Translations under genes and position numbers: made by a program
The notes under the pieces: generated by a model
Database searches by the model: none
The model's input: only the letters and a program-made list of their open reading frames with translations
What the model was told of the DNA's origin: nothing
Shown: piece after piece, positions 8,640-17,485 of the stretch
Position numbering within the stretch: position 1 is the first letter of the stretch
Layout: each line of letters opens with the position of its first letter
Assembly: GCF_002262875.1 (NCBI RefSeq)
Contig: NZ_NKYE01000003.1
Coordinates: forward strand, 62,001 to 126,000
Direction of reading: 5' to 3'
Length of the DNA: 64,000 nt
DNA from: Amycolatopsis antarctica
GTDB lineage: Bacteria > Actinomycetota > Actinomycetes > Mycobacteriales > Pseudonocardiaceae

Positions 8640-8918
8640 ATGGCCGTGACCGTGTCCATTCCCACGATCCTGCGTACGCACACCGGCGGCGAGAAGTCCG
8701 TCGAGGCGAGCGGCAGCACCGTGCTGGAGATCATCGACGACATCGAGGCCCAGCACGGCGGCCTCAAGGCCCGGCTGGTCAAGGACGAGAAGCTGCACCG
8801 CTTCGTCAACGTCTACGTCAACGACGAGGACGTCCGCTTCTCCGGAGGACTGGGTGCCGAGGTCAAGGACGGCGACTCGCTGACCATCCTCCCCGCCGTC
8901 GCGGGCGGTGCTCGCTAA
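8640..8918 (+). CDS. cysO: Sulfur-carrier protein CysO (MoaD/ThiS family) with a C-terminal extension
   Basis: A 92-residue ubiquitin-fold sulfur carrier whose C-terminal Gly-Gly is converted to a thiocarboxylate and donates sulfide to CysM. TVSIPTILRTHTGGEKSV at the start and the RFVNVYVNDEDVRFSGGL core are characteristic. The last residues are AVAGGAR: Ala-Arg follow the expected terminal Gly-Gly, so the C-terminus is not ready for adenylation until trimmed. A strong RBS (GCGGAGG) precedes the ATG. It ends 3 bp before cysM. Confidence 0.92.
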   Translation: MAVTVSIPTILRTHTGGEKSVEASGSTVLEIIDDIEAQHGGLKARLVKDEKLHRFVNVYVNDEDVRFSGGLGAEVKDGDSLTILPAVAGGAR

Positions 8919-9872
<954 letters not shown>

Positions 9873-9897
9873 GGCACGTCCGGTAGAGGATGGCCCG

Positions 9898-10626
9898 ATG
9901 AAGGTCATCGGGCTGCTGGGCGGCATGAGCTGGGAATCCTCCGCGCACTACTACCGGCTCGTCAACGAACGGGTACGGGACGTTCGCGGTGGCCTGCACT
10001 CCGCGCACTGCGTGCTGTACTCCGTCGACTTCGCCGGCATCGAGCGGATGCAGGCGCAGGGGCGCTGGGACGAGGCCGCCACCACGCTGGCCGAGGCGGG
10101 GGTGGCGCTGACCCGGGCCGGTGCGGAGCTGATCGTGCTGTGCACCAACACGATGCACAAGGTCGCCGATCAGCTCGCCGCCGCGGTGGGCGTACCGCTG
10201 CTGCATCTCGCCGACGCCACCGCCGACGCCCTGCTGCGGGCGGGCGTACGCCGTGCGGGGTTGCTCGGCACGGCGTTCACGATGGAGCAGCCGTTCTACC
10301 GGGACCGGCTCGCCGCGCACGGCCTCGACGTCCTGGTGCCCGGCGAGACCGATCGCGCGCTGGTGCACCGGGTGATCTACGAGGAGCTGGTCGTCGGCGT
10401 CGTCTCGGCGGAGTCCCGCAGGGCGTACCGGGGCGTCATGGACCGGCTCGCCGAGGCGGGTGCGGACGGGATCGTCTACGGCTGCACGGAGATCGAGCTG
10501 CTCGTCGGCCCTGACGACAGCCCGGTGCCCAGCTTCCCGACCACCCGCCTGCACGTCGAGGCCGCCGTGGACCACGCGCTCGGCAGGGTGCCGCTGCCGC
10601 CGCTCCCGGCGGACCGGCGGACCTGA
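9898..10626 (+). CDS. Aspartate/glutamate racemase family protein
   Basis: A 242-residue cofactor-independent amino-acid racemase with the two catalytic cysteines C82 (LCTNTMHK) and C196 (YGCTEIELL) and the opening LLGGMSWESSAHYY typical of the YgeA/RacD branch. It could supply D-Asp, D-Glu or another D-amino acid for the wall or a secondary product; the true substrate cannot be read from sequence. AGAGGATG upstream of ATG 9898 provides an RBS. Compared with M. tuberculosis it is an extra gene placed between cysM and the rhomboid gene, followed by a repeat array. Confidence 0.85.
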   Translation: MKVIGLLGGMSWESSAHYYRLVNERVRDVRGGLHSAHCVLYSVDFAGIERMQAQGRWDEAATTLAEAGVALTRAGAELIVLCTNTMHKVADQLAAAVGVPLLHLADATADALLRAGVRRAGLLGTAFTMEQPFYRDRLAAHGLDVLVPGETDRALVHRVIYEELVVGVVSAESRRAYRGVMDRLAEAGADGIVYGCTEIELLVGPDDSPVPSFPTTRLHVEAAVDHALGRVPLPPLPADRRT

Positions 10627-10656
10627 CCCGGCCGGTGGCGGCGGCTCGAAGAGCCT

Positions 10657-10744
10657 GCCGGACCGCCCGACACGGGGTGCCGGACCGCCCGACACGGGGT
10701 GCCGGACCGCCCGACACGGGGTGCCGGACCGCCCGACACGGGGT
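10657..10744 (+). repeat. Four perfect tandem copies of a 22-bp repeat
   Basis: Units at 10657-10678, 10679-10700, 10701-10722 and 10723-10744 are identical, each containing CCGGACCGCCCGACACGGGG. They fill the gap after the racemase gene. A diverged array of the same repeat, inverted, occurs at 55717-55848. No cas genes and no unique spacers, so not a CRISPR. Confidence 0.95.
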
Positions 10745-10796
10745 GTGAGGGGCGGAATCAGGGAAATCACCCGAGGTGGGGTCGGGCGCGCGGACG

Positions 10797-10802
10797 TAGT
10801 CT
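10797..10802 (+). promoter_or_regulatory. -10 box of a leaderless rhomboid-murI promoter
   Basis: TAGTCT ends seven bases before GTG 10810, matching the leaderless pattern seen at other genes here. It implies a new transcription unit after the repeat array. Confidence 0.5.
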
Positions 10803-10809
10803 GGTTGAC

Positions 10810-11502
10810 GTGAGCACCATGCCGATCGGGCCCGCGCAGTCCGGGAAGACGCCGGAGACCACCAACCCGGCCAAGCGCATCGTCCCCGCCAACCCGAAGG
10901 CGGCCGGGGTGGTCGCGCTGGCCTTCACCGTCCTGCTCTACCTCGTCGAACTGGTGGACCGGATCCTGCCGGGCAACTTCGAGCAGGGCGGAATCGCGCC
11001 GCGCTCACTGTCCGGAATCGACGGGATCGCCTGGGCACCGATCCTGCACGGCGAGTGGAGCCACCTGGTCAGCAACACCGTGCCGGTGCTGGTGTTCGGC
11101 TTCCTCGCGATGGCGGCCGGGATCGGTCAGTGGCTGGCCGTGACGGCGACGATCTGGATCGTCGGCGGGCTGGGCGTCTGGCTGATGGCCCCGCCGGGGG
11201 CGGTGCACATCGGCGCGTCCGGTCTCGCGTTCGGATGGCTCGCATACCTGCTGGTGCGGGGCATCTTCAATCGCAGTATCGGTCAGCTCGTGGTCGCCGT
11301 GGTGCTGTTCGGCATCTGGGGCGGGATGCTCTGGGGCGTGTTCCCCGGCCAGCCGGGCATCTCCTGGCAGGGACACCTCTTCGGCGCGCTCGGCGGCGTC
11401 CTGGCCGCCTGGCTGGTCGGCCGGTCCGGCCGCGCCAAGCCGGCGAAGGGCCCCGCCGGTACCGGTGGACCCGCGTCCGCTCCGGGTAGCCTCGGCGTGT
11501 GA
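10810..11502 (+). CDS. Rhomboid family intramembrane serine protease
   Basis: A 230-residue membrane protein with about six transmembrane helices that would cleave single-pass membrane substrates. The catalytic serine is S137 in [10 protein letters not shown] and the histidine H189 in [11 protein letters not shown]; a further conserved His lies in GEWSHLVSN (85). An unusually polar N-terminus of about 30 residues precedes the first helix. GTG 10810 is chosen because of the -10 box seven bases upstream. Counterpart of Rv1337; its stop overlaps the murI start by three bases. Confidence 0.9.
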   Translation: MSTMPIGPAQSGKTPETTNPAKRIVPANPKAAGVVALAFTVLLYLVELVDRILPGNFEQGGIAPRSLSGIDGIAWAPILHGEWSHLVSNTVPVLVFGFLAMAAGIGQWLAVTATIWIVGGLGVWLMAPPGAVHIGASGLAFGWLAYLLVRGIFNRSIGQLVVAVVLFGIWGGMLWGVFPGQPGISWQGHLFGALGGVLAAWLVGRSGRAKPAKGPAGTGGPASAPGSLGV

Positions 11503-12302
11503 GCTCTCCCGGCGCGCCGATCGGCGTCTTCGACTCCGGTGTCGGCGGCCTGACGGTCGCCAGGGCGATCGCCGATCAGCTCCCGGCCGAGCGACTGCGC
11601 TATGTCGGCGACACCGCGCACAACCCGTACGGCCCGCTGCCGATCGCGCGGGCGAGGGAGCTGGCCCTCGCCGTCATGGACGAACTGGTGGCAGGCGGGG
11701 TCAAGGTGCTGGTCATCGCCTGCAACACCGCCTCCGCCGCCTGCCTGCGCGACGCCCGGGAACGCTACGAGGTGCCCGTCGTGGAGGTGGTGCTCCCGGC
11801 CGTGCGGCGGGCGGTCGCCGCCACGCACAGTGGCCGGATCGGTGTGATCGGCACCGAGGGCACGGTCCGGTCCCGGGCCTACGAGGACGCCTTCGCGGCC
11901 GCACGGGACGTGCGCCTGTCCACGGTGGCCTGCCCGCGGTTCGTCGACTTCGTCGAACGCGGGATCACCTCGGGACGGCAGGTGCTGGGCCTGGCCCAGG
12001 GGTACCTCGACCCGCTGCTGCGCGAGGAGGTGGACACCCTGGTGCTCGGCTGCACGCACTATCCGCTGCTGACCGGGGTGCTGCAGATCGTCATGGGCCC
12101 GGACGTGACCCTGGTGTCCAGTGCGGAGGAGACGGCGAAGGACGTGGTGCGGGTGCTCACCGAGCTGGATCTGTTCGCCGAACCGGCCGGGGAGGCGCCC
12201 CGGCACGAGTTCCTCGCGACCGGGTCCGCGGAACCGTTCGGCAGGCTCGCGCAGCGGTTCATGGGCTTCGGTCCTGGCGCGCTGTCCGCGGCCGCGAGCT
12301 GA
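11499..12302 (+). CDS. murI: Glutamate racemase
   Basis: Makes D-glutamate for peptidoglycan. The 267-residue protein has the [12 protein letters not shown] opening and the paired catalytic cysteines C75 (ACNTASA) and C185 (LGCTHYPLL). GTG 11499 overlaps the stop of the rhomboid gene, so the two are probably coupled. Counterpart of Rv1338. A second racemase-family gene 870 bp upstream is only distantly related. Confidence 0.95.
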   Translation: MSSPGAPIGVFDSGVGGLTVARAIADQLPAERLRYVGDTAHNPYGPLPIARARELALAVMDELVAGGVKVLVIACNTASAACLRDARERYEVPVVEVVLPAVRRAVAATHSGRIGVIGTEGTVRSRAYEDAFAAARDVRLSTVACPRFVDFVERGITSGRQVLGLAQGYLDPLLREEVDTLVLGCTHYPLLTGVLQIVMGPDVTLVSSAEETAKDVVRVLTELDLFAEPAGEAPRHEFLATGSAEPFGRLAQRFMGFGPGALSAAAS

Positions 12303-12322
12303 TCCGTGACAGGGTGTCCGAC

Positions 12323-13090
12323 GTGCGCCTGACCATTCTCGGCTGCTCCGGTTCCGTGCCGGGCCCGGACGCCGCGGCCTCCGGTTACCTGCTGGAAGCC
12401 GACGGATTCCTGCTTGGGATCGAACTGGGCAACGGCACGCTGGCCCGGCTGCAGACCCTGCGCAGCCCGTTCGACCTCGACGCCCTGCTGCTCACCCATC
12501 TGCACGCCGACCATTGCGCGGACGTCAGTGCGCTGGCGGTGTACCGGAGGTACCACCCGGCGCCGCCGTACGAGGTGCGACCGCGCAGGCTGCCGGTGCT
12601 GGCGCCGGCCGAGGCCCCGCAGCGGCTGGCCAACGCCTACGCCGCGCACGAGTCGGAGCGCCGCGGCACCGACCTGTCCGACGTGTTCGACTTCCGGGCG
12701 CTGGACGCCGGTGCCACCCGGATCGGCCCGTTCACGGTGACGGCACACCCGGTGGACCATCCGACGGCGGCGTTCGGGGTCCGGGTGGAACACGGCGGCA
12801 GCGTGCTCGCCTACACCGGCGACACGGGGCCGTGCCCGCAGCTCGATGACCTCGCCGCCGGGGCGGATGTGCTGCTCTGCGAGGCCTCGTGGACCGACGC
12901 GCCGGACCGGCCGGCGGGGGTGCATCTTTCCGGCAGGCAGGCGGGGGAACTGGCGGCACGGGCCGGAGTGGGCCGGCTGCTGCTGACGCACATCGCGCCG
13001 TGGACCGATCGCGGCGAGGTGCTCGCCGAGGCCACGGCGGCCTTCGCCGGCGCCGCACTGGTCGAGCAGGGCGCGGGTTACGAACTCTGA
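12323..13090 (+). CDS. Metallo-beta-lactamase-fold phosphodiesterase (Rv1339-like)
   Basis: A 255-residue metal-dependent hydrolase. The metal site motif THLHADHCADV covers H59, H61, D63 and H64, with a second His in VTAHPVDHPT, Asp in YTGDTGPCP and a terminal LLLTHIAPW. The M. tuberculosis counterpart Rv1339 has been described as a cyclic-nucleotide phosphodiesterase lowering cAMP. GTG 12323 gives the usual MRLTILGCSGSVPGP start; an in-frame GTG at 12314 is possible. It overlaps the convergent gene at its 3' end by 13 bp. Confidence 0.88.
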   Translation: MRLTILGCSGSVPGPDAAASGYLLEADGFLLGIELGNGTLARLQTLRSPFDLDALLLTHLHADHCADVSALAVYRRYHPAPPYEVRPRRLPVLAPAEAPQRLANAYAAHESERRGTDLSDVFDFRALDAGATRIGPFTVTAHPVDHPTAAFGVRVEHGGSVLAYTGDTGPCPQLDDLAAGADVLLCEASWTDAPDRPAGVHLSGRQAGELAARAGVGRLLLTHIAPWTDRGEVLAEATAAFAGAALVEQGAGYEL

Positions 13091-13935
13091 GGCGCGGGCG
13101 CGCCGGTCTGGTCGAGGTAGTCGGTCAGCAGGTACTCGGTGTACGCGGCCAGCAGGGCGACGGTCTTCGCGGCCCCGTCGGGCAGGTCGAACTCGGCGAT
13201 ACCGTGGGCCAGTTCGGCGCCGCGCAGGCTGGGTGTCGCGTTGCCGACGTCGGTGAACCAGTCGAGGAAGGTGAGCTGGCGCCGCGAACCCGGCCCCGGG
13301 CCGGGCGAGAGCGGGTCGAGTAGCGGCGAGCGGTTGCGCAGCACGAGCCGGTAGAAGTCGGAGAACTCGTAGAAGCGTTGTTCGACGGCGGTCGGCGGGA
13401 CGCCGTGGACCTGCTCGGCGAGGGCCTTGCCGTGTTCGGTGGAGGCCTGCTCGGCCTCGCTCCAGGCCTGGTCGTGCGCCGAGCGGGAGGCGAGTCCGCC
13501 GTCGCGCAGCCGGGTCAGGTAGTTCGCCCAGAGCGTCGATCCGGGGTTGCCGAAGGTGTCCTCGTCGCGGCCGGAGGCGATGGCGATACCGCGTTCTATG
13601 CCTTCGATGATTCCGGCGTCCACGTGCGACACCCAGGTGCCGGGGGCGCCCATGTCGTTGGCGCGGAAGAACTCGACGATGCCCTCGATGTTGCGCCAGC
13701 GCGGGGTGTAGCCGGGGATCACCTCGGCGGCCGGGCCGTCGGAGAGCGCGCGGACGAGGTCGAGACGTTCGGCCATCGTCATCCGGTCGATGTCGCCCGC
13801 GGTGCAGTCGAGCGTGGCGGCGCAGGCCGCGGGCGTGCGATGCACCTCGGCGACGGCGGGAACGGACGCCGAGCCGAGCAGCACGGTGATCCCGAGCGTG
13901 ACGGCGGCGGTGAACCTGCCGTGCCGGATCCTCAT
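13078..13935 (-). CDS. Secreted protein of unknown function
   Basis: A 285-residue exported protein: MRIRHGR, a hydrophobic stretch TAAVTLGITVLLGSASV, then a likely AVAE/V cleavage near residue 30. The mature chain starts with a Cys-containing loop (AACAATLDC) and is largely helical, rich in charged residues and aromatic patches (FYEFSDFYRLVLRN, LTFLDWFTDV). I do not recognise the family. The start ATG follows GGGGGGACGCG. The gene is convergent with the Rv1339-like hydrolase and sits inside an otherwise conserved gene order, so it is a lineage-specific insertion. Confidence 0.75.
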   Translation of the reverse strand: MRIRHGRFTAAVTLGITVLLGSASVPAVAEVHRTPAACAATLDCTAGDIDRMTMAERLDLVRALSDGPAAEVIPGYTPRWRNIEGIVEFFRANDMGAPGTWVSHVDAGIIEGIERGIAIASGRDEDTFGNPGSTLWANYLTRLRDGGLASRSAHDQAWSEAEQASTEHGKALAEQVHGVPPTAVEQRFYEFSDFYRLVLRNRSPLLDPLSPGPGPGSRRQLTFLDWFTDVGNATPSLRGAELAHGIAEFDLPDGAAKTVALLAAYTEYLLTDYLDQTGAPAPQSS

Positions 13936-14026
13936 CGCGTCCCCCCAGGGCGTTGCCGGATCGCGAACTGTAGCGGGACGGACACGGCGGGAACAAGGTC
14001 CGCGTCGCGGCCGCGGCGGCGGGGCC

Positions 14027-14032
14027 TAGGCT
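14027..14032 (+). promoter_or_regulatory. -10 box of a leaderless rph promoter
   Basis: TAGGCT followed by seven bases and GTG 14040. Good match to the leaderless pattern; no clear -35 element is visible. Confidence 0.5.
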
Positions 14033-14039
14033 GGGTGCC

Positions 14040-14834
14040 GTGGTGAGAAAAGACGGCAGGAACGACGACCAGCTCCGCGAGGTGCGGATCACCCGAGGCT
14101 TTCAGCGCTGGCCCGCGGGTTCGGTGCTCATCGAGTTCGGCGACACGCGGGTGCTCTGCGCCGCGAGCGTCACCGAGGGGGTGCCGCGCTGGCGTGCCGG
14201 TTCGGGCCTCGGCTGGGTGACCGCGGAGTACGCGATGCTCCCCTCGGCCACCAACACCCGCAGCGACCGGGAGGCCGTGAAGGGCCGGATCGGTGGCCGG
14301 ACGCACGAGATCTCCCGGCTGATCGGGCGCTCGCTGCGTGCCTGCATCGATCTGGCCGCGCTGGGCGAGAACACCATCGTCATCGACTGCGACGTGATCC
14401 AGGCCGACGGCGGGACCCGGACGGCCGCCATCACCGGCGGCTACGTGGCGCTGCACGACGCGATCACCTGGCTCGGTGCGGCCCAGCGGCTAGCCGACCC
14501 GCAGCCGCTGTCGGCGGCGGTGTCCGCGATCAGTGTCGGCGTGGTGGACGGCCGGGTACGGCTCGACCTGCCGTACGAGGAGGACTCGCGGGCCGAGGTG
14601 GACACCAACGTGGTGGCCACCGACGCGGGCACCCTGATCGAGGTGCAGGGCACCGGCGAGGGCGCCACTTTCACCCGGTCTACTTTGGACACCATGCTGG
14701 ACATGGCGCTGGCTGGCTGCGCGGAGCTGACGCGCAAGCAGAACGAGGCGCTGGCGCTGCCGTATCCGGGTGAGCTGCCCGAGCCGAAGGCGAACGGGAA
14801 GAAGCCGGAGAAGAAGCCGAAGGGCTCGAAGTGA
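14040..14834 (+). CDS. rph: Ribonuclease PH
   Basis: A 3'-to-5' phosphorolytic exoribonuclease that trims tRNA precursors. The 264-residue sequence carries family landmarks: [68 protein letters not shown] and [13 protein letters not shown]. The C-terminus adds a Lys-rich tail ([13 protein letters not shown]) of about 20 residues that is not part of the fold. Two adjacent GTG codons (14040, 14043) are possible starts; the first lies seven bases after a -10 box. Counterpart of Rv1340. Confidence 0.95.
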   Translation: MVRKDGRNDDQLREVRITRGFQRWPAGSVLIEFGDTRVLCAASVTEGVPRWRAGSGLGWVTAEYAMLPSATNTRSDREAVKGRIGGRTHEISRLIGRSLRACIDLAALGENTIVIDCDVIQADGGTRTAAITGGYVALHDAITWLGAAQRLADPQPLSAAVSAISVGVVDGRVRLDLPYEEDSRAEVDTNVVATDAGTLIEVQGTGEGATFTRSTLDTMLDMALAGCAELTRKQNEALALPYPGELPEPKANGKKPEKKPKGSK

Positions 14835-14875
14835 TGACTCGCCGACGTGGTTTTCTCAGCGGAGGCGTGAGTTGA
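14834..14875 (+). CDS. Micro-ORF 1 between rph and rdgB (13 codons)
   Basis: ATG at 14834 overlaps the last base of the rph TGA and encodes [13 protein letters not shown] before a TGA at 14873-14875. That TGA overlaps the start of a second, almost identical micro-ORF. Whether the peptide exists is unknown; the arrangement fits translational coupling. Confidence 0.4.
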   Translation: MTRRRGFLSGGVS

Positions 14876-14907
14876 CTCGCCGACGTGGTTTTCTCAGCGG
14901 AGGCGTG
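14835..14907 (+). repeat. Tandem direct repeat, 35 bp unit with 38 bp period, carrying two micro-ORFs
   Basis: Bases 14835-14869 are repeated exactly at 14873-14907. Both units contain GGTTTTCTCAGCGGAGG, so each ends in a Shine-Dalgarno. The second unit supplies the RBS of rdgB. Confidence 0.95.
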
Positions 14908-14913
14908 CGGTGA
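14872..14913 (+). CDS. Micro-ORF 2 between rph and rdgB (13 codons, TTG start)
   Basis: TTG at 14872 opens a frame for the same peptide, ending VR instead of VS, with TGA at 14911-14913 overlapping the rdgB GTG. It lies 11 bp after the GGAGG of repeat unit 1. Expression is unproven. Confidence 0.35.
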   Translation: MTRRRGFLSGGVR

Positions 14914-15518
14914 CCCAGGTGCTGCTGGCTACCCGGAACGCCAAGAAGCTGGGTGAGCTCCGGCGAATTCTTGTGGCGGAGGGGATCGCCGGGGTGCAGG
15001 TGCTCGGACTGTCCGATGTGGACGAGTTCGAGGAGGCGCCGGAGACGGAGCCGACCTTCGAGGGCAACGCGCTGGCGAAGGCGCGCGATGCCGCGGCGGC
15101 GACGGGGTTGCCCGCGATCGCGGATGATTCGGGTCTTGCCGTGGACGCGCTGAACGGGATGCCGGGTGTGCTCTCGGCGCGCTGGTCGGGCAGGCACGGC
15201 GATGATGTGGCGAACCTGGAGTTGCTGCTGGGACAGCTCGGCGATGTTCCGGACGAGCGACGTGGTGGTGGTTTCGTCTGCGCCGCCGCCCTGGTGCTGC
15301 CGGGCGGCGAGGAGACGGTGGTGCGTGGCGACTGGCGAGGTGTGATCGTCCGGGAACCGAGGGGCGCCAACGGTTTCGGTTATGACCCGGTCTTCGTTCC
15401 GGAGGGTGGGAGCCGGACCTCGGCGGAGCTGGACGCCGCGGAGAAGGACGGTCTCTCGCATCGAGGCCGCGCGTTGCGTGCGCTGTTGCCGCGGCTGCGG
15501 GCGCTGGCCGAGGGCTGA
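14910..15518 (+). CDS. rdgB: RdgB/HAM1 family non-canonical purine NTP pyrophosphatase
   Basis: Removes dITP, XTP and similar nucleotides before they are incorporated. The 202-residue protein shows LLATRNAKKLGEL at the start, PTFEGNALAKARDAA and the IADDSGLAVDALNGMPGV active-site stretch, plus GYDPVFVPEG near the end. GTG 14910 follows GCGGAGGCGTGCG and overlaps the stop of micro-ORF 2. Counterpart of Rv1341; end of the conserved block. Confidence 0.94.
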   Translation: MTQVLLATRNAKKLGELRRILVAEGIAGVQVLGLSDVDEFEEAPETEPTFEGNALAKARDAAAATGLPAIADDSGLAVDALNGMPGVLSARWSGRHGDDVANLELLLGQLGDVPDERRGGGFVCAAALVLPGGEETVVRGDWRGVIVREPRGANGFGYDPVFVPEGGSRTSAELDAAEKDGLSHRGRALRALLPRLRALAEG

Positions 15519-15606
15519 ATCAAGTCCACAGTGGATGGTGTGTCCTGCGTGCGGCCGGTACTGGTGGTCGGGTGGAAATGGAGTGTGTCGTACCGGTCCG
15601 GGCTGT

Positions 15607-15807
15607 TATGGTGCGACACGAGTGACAGTCGAGTACGGGAGTTCAGTCGTGGCAGGTGAGGACGACATCTCCGGGTGAACCCGGAAGTGTCCGGCCATCG
15701 GCAGGCGCGCGGAACGCGCTGCCGCCGTGGCCATGTCGTCGTCCCCATGAATCCCGCACCGGCCAGGGCGGCTCCGGCGCGCCCGTGATCACCTCCGAGG
15801 TTTTTCT
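15607..15807 (+). promoter_or_regulatory. Leader region of the ABC-F gene with probable attenuator
   Basis: A -10-like TATGGT (15607-15612) would start a leader of about 190 nt. It holds a nine-codon ORF (15649-15678), a small hairpin over its stop (TCCGGGT/ACCCGGA, 15669-15684), and a long GC-rich hairpin (GGCCA...CGGCAG...CTGCCG...TGGCC, about 15691-15735). ACCTC immediately before GAGG can mask the RBS of the main gene and is followed by a T run. This is the layout of ribosome-stalling attenuators upstream of antibiotic-resistance ABC-F genes. No part has been tested. Confidence 0.5.
15649..15678 (+). CDS. Putative leader peptide upstream of the ABC-F gene
   Basis: GTG with GGGAG seven to eight bases upstream opens the nonapeptide MAGEDDISG and stops at TGA 15676-15678, inside the first leader hairpin. 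It would sense stalled ribosomes. Short ORFs arise by chance, so confidence rests on the RBS and the hairpin context. Confidence 0.4.
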   Translation: MAGEDDISG

Positions 15808-17436
15808 ATGTCCGATGCCTTCATCGTCTGTTCCGAGCTGTCCTTCTCCTGGCCCGACGACACTCCGGTGTTCCGGGACCTGTCCTGCACGGTGGGCGCG
15901 GGCCGTACCGGTCTCGTCGCCCCGAACGGGGCGGGCAAGAGCACTCTGCTCAAGCTGATCGCGGGTGAGTACCGGCCCGGTGCCGGGAGCGTGTCCGTCC
16001 ACGGGACGGTCGGTTACCTACCGCAGAGCCTGCCGCTGACCGGGAGCCTGACCGTGGCGGAGGTGCTGGGGATCGCTCCGGTGCTCCGGGCGCTGGAGGC
16101 GATCGAGTCCGGTGACACGGGTGAGGAGCACTTCGGCACCATCGGCAACGACTGGGACGTCGAGGAGCGCACCCGGGCGGAGCTGGACCGGCTCGGCCTC
16201 GGCGGCCTCGCCCTGGACCGGCGGCTGCGCACGCTCAGCGGCGGCCAGATCGTCTCGCTCGGCCTGGCCGCCCAGTTGCTGAAGCGGCCGGACGTCCTCC
16301 TGCTCGACGAGCCCACCAACAATCTCGATCTGGACGCGCGCCGCAGGCTGTACACCGTGCTGGACGAGTGGACGGGCTGCCTGTTGCTGGTCAGCCACGA
16401 CCGGGTGCTGCTCGACCGGATGGACCGTATCGCCGAGCTCGATCGCGGCGAGATCCGTTACCACGGCGGGAATTTCACTGCCTACAGCGAGGCGGTTCGG
16501 GCGGCGCAGGAGGTGGCGGAGCGCAATGTCCGCAACGCCGAGCAGGACGTGAAGCGGGAGAAGAGGGAGAAGCAGCAGGCCCGGGAACGCGCGGAGCGGC
16601 GGGCCGGCAACGCCGCCCGCAACCTGAAGAACGCGGGGCTGCCGAAGATCGTCGCCGGGATGAAGAAGCGCAACGCGCAGGAGTCGGCGGCGAAGGCGGA
16701 CGGGACGCATTCCGCGCGGGTGGACCAGGCGCGGGCGCGGCTCGACGAGGCGTCCCGTTCGCTGCGCGAGGACCAGCGGATCGCGCTGGAACTGCCCGCC
16801 ACCAACGTTCCGGCCGGACGCACCGTCTTCCTCGGTGAGGGACTGCGGGTGCGCCACGGCGACCGGGACGTGTTCGCCGGTGTCGATCTGGCGATCCGTG
16901 GTCCGGAGCGGATCGCGCTGACCGGCCCCAACGGCACGGGGAAGTCCACCCTGCTGCGGGTGATCGCCGGTGAACTGGAACCGGAGGCCGGTACGACGAG
17001 CTGGGCGGAGGCCAGGGTCGCCGCCCTCTCGCAGCGGCTGGATCTGCTCGACACCGATCGCACGGTGGCGGAGAACCTGGCCGCGTTCGCGCCGGGGCTG
17101 GAGCTGGAGCGGCGGATGAACGTGCTGGCGCGGTTCCTGTTCCGGGGCCCGCGGGTGCATCTTCCGGTCGCGGCGCTGTCCGGCGGGGAGCTGCTGCGCG
17201 CGACGCTGGCCTGCGTGCTGTGCGCGGAACCGGCACCGCGTTTGCTGCTGCTGGACGAGCCGACGAACAACCTCGACCTGGTGAGCGTCGCGCAGTTGGA
17301 GAGCGCGCTGGCCGCCTACCAGGGCGCGTTCGTCGTGGTGAGCCATGACGAACGGTTCCTCGCGGAGATCGGGGTGGAGCGCAGGTTGCGGCTCTCCGGT
17401 GGCACCCTGCTGGAAGCCGGTCCGCCGGAGCTGTGA
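15808..17436 (+). CDS. ABC-F family ATPase, probable ribosome-protection / antibiotic-resistance protein
   Basis: A soluble 542-residue protein with two ABC domains and no membrane segments. Walker A sites are APNGAGKST (38-46) and GPNGTGKST (about 374); each domain has a signature (LSGGQ, LSGGE) and the DEPTNNLDL Walker B of ABC-F proteins. Between them a charged coiled-coil linker (about 230-320, rich in Arg/Lys/Glu/Ala) would reach the ribosomal tRNA site. Two-domain actinobacterial members of this type give resistance to macrolides, lincosamides or pleuromutilins; the drug cannot be read from sequence. The leader with short ORF and hairpins suggests drug induction. Confidence 0.88.
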   Translation: MSDAFIVCSELSFSWPDDTPVFRDLSCTVGAGRTGLVAPNGAGKSTLLKLIAGEYRPGAGSVSVHGTVGYLPQSLPLTGSLTVAEVLGIAPVLRALEAIESGDTGEEHFGTIGNDWDVEERTRAELDRLGLGGLALDRRLRTLSGGQIVSLGLAAQLLKRPDVLLLDEPTNNLDLDARRRLYTVLDEWTGCLLLVSHDRVLLDRMDRIAELDRGEIRYHGGNFTAYSEAVRAAQEVAERNVRNAEQDVKREKREKQQARERAERRAGNAARNLKNAGLPKIVAGMKKRNAQESAAKADGTHSARVDQARARLDEASRSLREDQRIALELPATNVPAGRTVFLGEGLRVRHGDRDVFAGVDLAIRGPERIALTGPNGTGKSTLLRVIAGELEPEAGTTSWAEARVAALSQRLDLLDTDRTVAENLAAFAPGLELERRMNVLARFLFRGPRVHLPVAALSGGELLRATLACVLCAEPAPRLLLLDEPTNNLDLVSVAQLESALAAYQGAFVVVSHDERFLAEIGVERRLRLSGGTLLEAGPPEL

Positions 17437-17449
17437 CGAGCGCCGCCTC

Positions 17450-17483
17450 GGCGCGGGCGCAGCCCCGGGGTCGCGCCCGCGCC
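17450..17483. terminator. GC-rich hairpin between convergent genes
   Basis: GGCGCGGGCGC pairs perfectly with GCGCCCGCGCC across a 12-nt loop, between the ABC-F gene and bcp stops. It could serve both strands; there is no T tract. Confidence 0.6.
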
Positions 17484-17485
17484 GC

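Noticed and set aside
10657-10744. CRISPR array
   Set aside because: Units are contiguous without spacers, and no cas genes are present. The same applies to 55717-55848; the palindromes at 57441 and the units at 31531 lack regular 30-40 bp spacers.
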